Assembly (NCBI RefSeq): GCF_016786215.1
Contig: NZ_JADOBG010000017.1
Span: 1 to 64,000, forward strand
Direction of reading: 5' to 3'
Source of the DNA: Legionella bononiensis
GTDB lineage: Bacteria > Pseudomonadota > Gammaproteobacteria > Legionellales > Legionellaceae
DNA length: 64,000 nt
The notes beneath the pieces were generated by a model that was not told where the DNA came from, did not search any database, and was given only the letters and a program-made list of their open reading frames with translations. The translations under genes and the position numbers were made by a program. Below, in pieces: positions 58,398 to 64,000 of the stretch. Position 1 is the first letter of the stretch. Every line of letters starts with the position of its first letter.

Positions 58398-60209
58398 TTA
58401 TAAATTTAACCGGTATTCTTTCGATTCCAAAGTTTGTTTGGGTTTCGATGAATCGTTTGCCGTCTCAAAAAAAACAAGTCCTTGGGAGTAAACAGGCTCT
58501 ATCTCAGTTTCAGATGAATTTTCAGTGGGTTGAGATGGAACAGAAGTATTTCTGGGGGCATCTTTAAGTGCAATTGTTCTGTTGGTAGTCAAGCCAAAAA
58601 CGATTGCAGTCAGACAGTTGTTTTCTAATGTTTCAATGAGCTGTTGCGTATGACTGTAAAAGAGGCCAGCATACACTTCCCTTTTATTTGCTCTAATGAT
58701 GGCTAAAGCCTCTCTGAATTGATTCGTATCAAAAGTATCACTCTTGAAACACTCTAAAACGTGTTGGAGCGCTTTTATTTTTTCCCGTTTTCTTTGTGGA
58801 AAGAATAATCCCCAAAAACCCTTTAAATTAGTTTCAAGTTGTTTGATGTGTTCTTCGATATTCTTTTTGGTGGTATTTAAAATATTGGGTAATTTCTTTT
58901 CAAATTCATTTTTTTTAATTTCCAGAAGTTCTCCGCGGGATTTTTGTAATTTTGCTCCCGTTTCCAGCCATGAGGAATCATTCAACTTTCCATCTTCTGC
59001 ACCTAGAAAACTCATCATTCCAAAGATGCTTTCATGCATTGAAATGGAGTTTTGTGATTGAAATGCTTTCTTTAAACCATAGTGATTAAAAGAATAAGGT
59101 TGAATGTTCTGATCAAAATAATTGGAATCAAACACATAACCGTTAAATAAGAATTTTGCTATTGCTATTGGGCCCGTGGTGCATACTACTATGGACTTTA
59201 AGTACAGGGTCCGTTCCTTTTTCATGAGATAATCCAATAATTGTTCATCAGATTTTTGAAGTATCCCTTTAATTTCATAGTATTCATTTCTAAAGAACAA
59301 CCATTTAAAGAACCCGAGTTGATCCTTTAATTCACTTTTTAATCTTTGGATTACTGATTGATGGGTTTCATCAGCAGAAACTTTATTAAATTCAAGAAAC
59401 TTGACTTGATCAGTCATAATTTCATTGATGTATTTCCTCAGATCTCGTGAAGTTCGCTCCTCTCCTTCGGCGAATATGCTTTTGGATCGTGCTATATAAA
59501 TTGATTCTGAACGATTTTTCATGAAACTGATTAGGTATTTATTTAGAAAACTGTCTCTCCCAAATTCTTCTTCAGTTTTTTCTATAAAATCATTCGTGTA
59601 TTTACCTAAGACGCTGATTATTCCTTGTTGAATTTTTTCTATTACTTCTTGTGCTGCAATTGGGTCAACTACGGCAATATAATCATTATTGGATAGTATT
59701 ACGTCTTTATTTTGAGTTCGTAAACTGCCTATATTCAATAATAATGGTGCTTGTACAGGGATTCGGGCTGGGAGTTTTGACGTATCAACTGGAACATCAA
59801 AATCAGTATATGCCCCTTTTGTATAAACAGGTGATAACCATCTGAGAATGTCGCTGGCAAGAGCAGGGTTTCCTCCTTCATTGAAATGAGAAATTTCATC
59901 TTTATAAAATTCATATAATTTTTTTTCATATTCTGATTTCAGGGTGTCTGGAAATAAATGTGCATCAACGGGAGTAATTCTATGTTCTGTACAAAAGCGG
60001 TGTAAATTTTTGATTGCTTGTTCATTTAGCAAGGAAGAGTCATAAATCAGATTAATTGAATCAGTAGGGTTCTTTTCACGCATGGTGATTAATCGCATCT
60101 GATTCTCAGTATTCATAAAAATACCGGGTTTATTACTAAGCCAAATTTTGACATGAACATGAGGATTGTATTGATACAGTTTTTTTACGGCACCTGACAT
60201 ATTGGACAT
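58398..60209 (-). CDS. TcdB-like DXD glycosyltransferase, effector candidate
   Basis: A 603-residue protein whose N-terminal part looks like a toxin-type sugar transferase (Gly_transf_sug/TcdA-TcdB fold): VHVKIWLSN near residue 18, INLIYDSSLL near 52, then ASDILRWLSPVYTKGAYTDFDV at about 118-139 (split: ASDILRW at 118-124, DFD at 136-138) with the metal-binding DXD. Such enzymes attach a sugar from a nucleotide donor to host proteins. The C-terminal 250 residues are helical, and the tail is Glu-rich (SSETEIEP), as in many Dot/Icm substrates. ATG 60200 is an alternative start with AGGA at better spacing. The target is unknown. Confidence 0.75.
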   Translation of the reverse strand: MSNMSGAVKKLYQYNPHVHVKIWLSNKPGIFMNTENQMRLITMREKNPTDSINLIYDSSLLNEQAIKNLHRFCTEHRITPVDAHLFPDTLKSEYEKKLYEFYKDEISHFNEGGNPALASDILRWLSPVYTKGAYTDFDVPVDTSKLPARIPVQAPLLLNIGSLRTQNKDVILSNNDYIAVVDPIAAQEVIEKIQQGIISVLGKYTNDFIEKTEEEFGRDSFLNKYLISFMKNRSESIYIARSKSIFAEGEERTSRDLRKYINEIMTDQVKFLEFNKVSADETHQSVIQRLKSELKDQLGFFKWLFFRNEYYEIKGILQKSDEQLLDYLMKKERTLYLKSIVVCTTGPIAIAKFLFNGYVFDSNYFDQNIQPYSFNHYGLKKAFQSQNSISMHESIFGMMSFLGAEDGKLNDSSWLETGAKLQKSRGELLEIKKNEFEKKLPNILNTTKKNIEEHIKQLETNLKGFWGLFFPQRKREKIKALQHVLECFKSDTFDTNQFREALAIIRANKREVYAGLFYSHTQQLIETLENNCLTAIVFGLTTNRTIALKDAPRNTSVPSQPTENSSETEIEPVYSQGLVFFETANDSSKPKQTLESKEYRLNL

Positions 60210-60482
60210 CCTGAATGCTTTGAGAACAAATTAACAACAATTGAGTGAATATTTTACATGAAAAACCTTAATAAATTATTAATTACAGTAAAAAATAAAA
60301 ACAGTATAGAAATTCAGGAATGAATAAAAGCAATTTAGAAGTTGGAATCAATGGAAGGGGGCATGGAGTAGCGTACTGGATAATATCTTTGCCTATGCTG
60401 ATTGAGTGGCTTAGGGATTCGGCATCAATAGGTGACTGAATTGGAGATGCCGAATTGTATTGTATCTCTTGGTTTATAGGAA

Positions 60483-61709
60483 TCAGAAGGAACGTATTGC
60501 CCTGACTCCAGCTGTTTTTCCTTTACTCAGGTTTGTCTGAGTCCCGGTTTTAAAACTTTGCACCCAGGAATTGGAGGAGGTTTTTTCCGTTGAACACCAA
60601 TAATTATCGCTGTTGAATTTACCCAATTCATTTCTCATCGCATAAATTAACGAAAGTTCATACAGTGTTGGTAAACGCCAATCGGATTGTGATTTACCAT
60701 CATTATCAAAAGCAGCGGGGTTAGTTACTATGTTCTGAGCATCCCACCAGGTTACAGCAAAAGATTGATCGGTATTGGCTGCGATTAACCCATGGATTCC
60801 TGTGGCGTTGACGTAAATGACTGTTCCCCCTAGAACAGTGTCGCCTAATTGCCGCCTGATACCAGAATTTGCCGGATCAATCCACATGGTGTTGAAATCA
60901 AGGCCATCAGATTTAGCTAATATTTGTCCTGATGTCCCGCCAGTTGGCACTCCGCGTCCATCAGCACCAGTTGCCCCCTGAACTCCTTGGGAACCCGTAG
61001 CTCCAACATCTCCCTTTATTCCCTGTATACCCTGAGGTCCGGCTGGTCCTGTATCACCTTTTAATCCCTGTACTCCTTGCGGTCCTGCTTCTCCTCGGAT
61101 ACCTTGAGGACCAGCGGGACCTGTATCGCCTTTTAATCCTTGTACCCCTTGAGGACCGGCTTCCCCTTGTAAACCCTGAGGTCCGGCTGGACCTGTATCA
61201 CCTTTTAGTCCCTGTGCTCCTTGAGGCCCAACTGGTCCAGTATCGCCTTTTAATCCTGTTAACCCTTGAGGACCTGCTTCCCCTTGTATACCCTGAGGTC
61301 CAGCTGGCCCAGTATCGCCTTTTAAACCTTGTATTCCTTGAGGACCTGCCTCCCCTTGCGTACCCTGAGGTCCAACTGGACCTGTATCACCTTTTAGTCC
61401 CCGTGCTCCTTGAGGACCTGTTGCTCCCACGGGTCCAGTAATTCCTGTATCACCTTTGATACCCTGAGGCCCTATTGCTCCTGCATCTCCTTTAACACCT
61501 TGAGCACCCGTGGGACCAGTATCTCCTTTGGGACCTTGGGGACCTGCGGGTCCGGCTGGAATTTTCCCTATTTCTTTTTTTAACTCGTCTTTAAGTTCGG
61601 ACACCTTATTATCGACATAGGTTTGAGATGCCGGATTACTTTTAGCTAAAACATCAGTCCCAGTAAATAAAATAAGAAGGATGGCGGGGAGATATTTACT
61701 TATTGGCAT
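60483..61709 (-). CDS. lcl: Collagen-like adhesin Lcl
   Basis: A 408-residue surface adhesin. After a signal peptide (about 1-22) come a short coiled coil (YVDNKVSELKDELKKEIGKI), about 65 Gly-x-y triplets (residues 52-250) and a C-terminal DUF1566-like lectin domain (GGTVIYVNATGIHGLIAA; WRLPTLYELSLIYAMRNELG). L. pneumophila Lcl is known to bind sulfated glycans and to promote attachment and biofilm. The triplets fall into GLKGDTGPxGPQG-headed blocks. AAAGGAT precedes the ATG. Confidence 0.95.
   Translation of the reverse strand: MPISKYLPAILLILFTGTDVLAKSNPASQTYVDNKVSELKDELKKEIGKIPAGPAGPQGPKGDTGPTGAQGVKGDAGAIGPQGIKGDTGITGPVGATGPQGARGLKGDTGPVGPQGTQGEAGPQGIQGLKGDTGPAGPQGIQGEAGPQGLTGLKGDTGPVGPQGAQGLKGDTGPAGPQGLQGEAGPQGVQGLKGDTGPAGPQGIRGEAGPQGVQGLKGDTGPAGPQGIQGIKGDVGATGSQGVQGATGADGRGVPTGGTSGQILAKSDGLDFNTMWIDPANSGIRRQLGDTVLGGTVIYVNATGIHGLIAANTDQSFAVTWWDAQNIVTNPAAFDNDGKSQSDWRLPTLYELSLIYAMRNELGKFNSDNYWCSTEKTSSNSWVQSFKTGTQTNLSKGKTAGVRAIRSF
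60960..61553 (-). repeat. Collagen-type coding repeat of lcl
   Basis: In-frame repeats encode blocks headed GLKGDTGPxGPQGxQ. Most blocks are 24 residues (72 bp, ending GEAGPQGxQ) and one is 15 residues (45 bp), as if the 9-residue GEAGPQGxx part had been lost. The array is the expected site of length variation between strains. Confidence 0.88.
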
Positions 61710-61834
61710 GATTAATTTTATCCTTTTTGAATTAATATGTGTTCACTCAGGGGGGGCTGACAATTCATTAATTCAATCCCAAGGTTCCGCGACGTTGAAA
61801 TCGGAATTGTCATCATATCCTGATGATGGAGTTA

Positions 61835-62482
61835 TCAAATCATTAAATTAATACCTAACAAAATGGCTTGTTGTACGGGTATGTTTTTTACAGATCCACT
61901 GCCGTTTTCCAAATCAATTGTGACATCCGGGCTGGCTCCAAATATGCCTTGATAGGACAAACTGATATTGGCATTTGGCGTAATGGCATATCCAAAACCA
62001 GCAATTAATTCACCGGCCAATTGAGAAATATCATTAATAGTATCTCTGTCCATTTGCCAGCGTCTATATGCGCCACCGCCTTTGATTTGAATAAACAAAG
62101 GCGCGATGAATTCAGGGGTAATTCGAGCGGTAATCAGGCCATCAAGCATGGGTTTTAATGTACTGAGTACTAATAGACCGCCAACGGCTTCAATTTCTTC
62201 ATCAGTCATTTTTAATCGCATTTGATTGCCGCTTTGCAAGCCGACTTCCAGTCCAAATAAAACAGGACCTTTTTGCACAAAATCTCTGCCCAGGGCAAAT
62301 CGACCCAAAGCTGTCTGATGATCTCCCTGATGTACCTTTTGATAATCGGCATAACCAAGACTTGCTGAAATCGTCCAGGGATAACTGATGGTTTGTGAAT
62401 AACAAATTGAATTGAGAAGGAGCATGTTCATGCACAGTGCCAATATGAATGATCTGTATTGTCTGATCCTTGATGTATTCAT
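61835..62482 (-). CDS. Predicted outer-membrane beta-barrel protein
   Basis: A 215-residue exported protein with a signal peptide (hydrophobic residues 11-25, cleavage near CYS-Q) and alternating amphipathic beta strands such as WTISASLGYADYQ and AGELIAGFGYAITPNANISLSYQGIFG, closing in ILLGINLMI. This is the form of a small eight-stranded barrel of the OmpA/OmpW type. GAAGG precedes the ATG. It lies upstream of lcl on the same strand, 125 bp away, so the two may share surface-related regulation. The function is unknown. Confidence 0.75.
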   Translation of the reverse strand: MNTSRIRQYRSFILALCMNMLLLNSICYSQTISYPWTISASLGYADYQKVHQGDHQTALGRFALGRDFVQKGPVLFGLEVGLQSGNQMRLKMTDEEIEAVGGLLVLSTLKPMLDGLITARITPEFIAPLFIQIKGGGAYRRWQMDRDTINDISQLAGELIAGFGYAITPNANISLSYQGIFGASPDVTIDLENGSGSVKNIPVQQAILLGINLMI

Positions 62483-62633
62483 TGGATACCTTCAATTGGG
62501 GGTGGCGTTCATGTGGCGCAGCTACGATAGACTGAAACGAACCAGAAAAGATAAATTCGTGAACGTCCCGTTTAAATAATGGATGGAATAGTATATGAAT
62601 CAGCTGGTGAATTCTATAAATTTGCTCGAATTA

Positions 62634-64000
62634 TTAATCAGTTGCAGAAAAATTGTTAATGAATTGGTGCACTTCTAAAATACTGATTGGTTTACAGTAA
62701 AAATAACCTTGTGCGTATTGGCATCCAATTGATTTAATAACCTCATGTTGCTGTTCGGTTTCAATTCCTTTTTGGATGCTATCAATATCAAGAGCTTTTG
62801 TTAATTGAAGAATTCCTTTTAAAAGCATACGGTTTTTTGCGGATTTTCCAATTCCGGTCAGTAATTGCTGGTCCAGTTTAAGATAATCCAAAGGTAAGGA
62901 TAATAGTTTAGGTAGTGACACTTGTGGGCTGCCAAAATTATCAAGACATATTTTGATACCATTTTTGTGAATTTTTCTGAGGTATTTGGCTATTTTGTTG
63001 AAATACGGTGCGATAACACGTTCTGAAATGTCCAGTATAATTTGATTTTTGGCGATATTATATTGTTCTAAATTATCATTTAACGAATCCAGGAATCGCG
63101 CATCGTTTAATTGAGTTAATGAAATATTAATTGATAGTTTCCCATCAAACTTAGATTTGAGCATTGATTGGTAATCCTGCAATGACTGTTCAATCAGCCA
63201 TTGGCTAATGAGATGAATACACCCAGTCTGTTCTGCCATTGGAATGAATTCGCTCGGCAGTATTAAGCCTTCCTGTGGATGAAGCCAACGTAATAATGCT
63301 TCAAACCCAATGATTTTATTAGAGATAATATCTATTTGCGGTTGGTAATCAATGTATAGTTCATTTTTGGCAACTGCCAATTTGAGCTCTTTTTTTATGA
63401 TGTCATTTCGTTTATCTTGAATGATATGTAATGAACTCGAAAACACAGCAAAATTATTTTTACCCGATTTCTTCGCCTGATACATAGCCAAATCAGCACG
63501 TTGTAACAGCTCGCTTGAGGTCTTTCCGCTTTCTGGAAAAAGCGCTATTCCTATGCTTGCCGAGATTTTCATTTGATATTCGCCAAATTGGAAACTTCTG
63601 GATAAAACATTGATGATCTTTTCTGCGATCATTTTTGTGGAGTTGTACGTGGCGTCCTTAATTAATACGATAAATTCATCCCCTCCAATGCGGGCAATGA
63701 AATCATCTTGTCTAATACAGCGCACCATACGTTTGGTCGCTGCTTTTAACAACCTGTCACCTATTGGATGTCCTAAGGTGTCATTGACTATTTTAAAATT
63801 ATCCAAGTCAATAAGCAGTAATCCCAGATTTTTCCCATCAAGTTGATGCTCATACATCTTTTCAATCAATTGTTCCTCAAAGTATTTTCTATTGGCAATT
63901 TGAGTCAAGCTGTCATAACGAGTTAAATTCAGCATGTTTTGTTCGGTGGATTTAAGCTGGGTTATATCGGTTCCATAAATGTTGATTTGCTTGAATTCAG
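62634..64000 (-). CDS. GGDEF-EAL protein, 5' end beyond the window
   Basis: Partial. The frame is open to the right edge; residues before the internal Met at 63935 read IYGTDITQLKSTEQN, the end of a PAS/PAC domain, so the true start lies outside. The GGDEF domain has an intact RIGGDEF and an RxxD inhibitory site (RQDD). The EAL domain keeps EALLRW but has DNFGSPQVS where active enzymes have DDFG, and KGIET where they have EGVE. It is therefore probably a cyclase with an inactive or regulatory EAL half. This is an inference from motifs. Confidence 0.9.
   Translation of the reverse strand, partial: EFKQINIYGTDITQLKSTEQNMLNLTRYDSLTQIANRKYFEEQLIEKMYEHQLDGKNLGLLLIDLDNFKIVNDTLGHPIGDRLLKAATKRMVRCIRQDDFIARIGGDEFIVLIKDATYNSTKMIAEKIINVLSRSFQFGEYQMKISASIGIALFPESGKTSSELLQRADLAMYQAKKSGKNNFAVFSSSLHIIQDKRNDIIKKELKLAVAKNELYIDYQPQIDIISNKIIGFEALLRWLHPQEGLILPSEFIPMAEQTGCIHLISQWLIEQSLQDYQSMLKSKFDGKLSINISLTQLNDARFLDSLNDNLEQYNIAKNQIILDISERVIAPYFNKIAKYLRKIHKNGIKICLDNFGSPQVSLPKLLSLPLDYLKLDQQLLTGIGKSAKNRMLLKGILQLTKALDIDSIQKGIETEQQHEVIKSIGCQYAQGYFYCKPISILEVHQFINNFSATD

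Noticed and set aside
60960-61553. Possible CRISPR-like array in lcl
   Set aside because: The repeats are coding Gly-x-y triplets without unique spacers.

Overview
The window reads as chromosomal DNA of a Legionella, most likely Legionella pneumophila or a close relative. The case rests on AT-rich sequence, a collagen-like adhesin of the Lcl type, the letA-uvrC pair, a VirK-family secreted protein, phenylalanine hydroxylase, several large proteins with no ordinary bacterial counterpart that look like Dot/Icm effector candidates, and many short palindromic repeats. The species call comes from recognising these genes, not from a search. No plasmid, prophage, transposase or CRISPR array is visible.

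Layout. 1-0.3 kb: tandem palindromic repeats. 0.3-6.9 kb: a small membrane protein, a duplicated zinc-ribbon protein with a Nudix hydrolase, a secreted protein, and a beta-CASP metallo-beta-lactamase protein next to a P-type ATPase. 7.0-8.6 kb (minus): a NADAR-domain protein. 8.9-10.9 kb: a complete bufferin-type RiPP operon (Cys-rich precursor, DUF692 enzyme, DUF2063 partner) with its own promoter and an intercistronic hairpin. 11-15.8 kb: a four-gene operon (glutamine-synthetase-like ligase, aldehyde dehydrogenase, iron alcohol dehydrogenase, class I amidotransferase) that fits gamma-glutamylated amine or amino-alcohol catabolism. 15.9-18.1 kb: a protein with two OTU-like peptidase motif sets. 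18.2-21.4 kb: DedA, VirK-like protein, dicarboxylate symporter. 21.5-27.4 kb: a 1993-residue helicase-like protein. 27.6-30.2 kb: a CopA-CopB fusion multicopper oxidase flanked by paired 33-bp repeats. 30.4-33.3 kb: a large membrane effector candidate. 33.7-36.9 kb: upp-URC4-URC1, the URC uracil-degradation set. 37-42.3 kb: a MITE-like element, an alpha/beta hydrolase, a MAPEG protein, an ABC exporter, duplicated repeats and tRNA-Pro(CGG). 42.3-44.5 kb: a small membrane protein and a secreted GH5 glycosidase. 44.8-57.1 kb: mostly core genes (ispB, a diguanylate cyclase, ychF-pth-rplY, rplU-rpmA-obgE, a cinA-like gene, phhA, letA-uvrC). 57.1-60.2 kb: two accessory genes, a glycine-rich membrane protein and a TcdB-like glycosyltransferase. 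60.5-64 kb: lcl, a beta-barrel protein and a GGDEF-EAL protein running off the right edge.

Themes. Copper handling appears twice: the bufferin operon, and a periplasmic oxidase fused to an outer-membrane barrel through a Met/His-rich repeat. Host manipulation appears as NADAR, tandem OTU, glycosyltransferase, helicase-like and membrane proteins that sit singly between core genes. Starts were moved where a ribosome-binding site favoured another codon, most notably letA, which appears to start at TTG.
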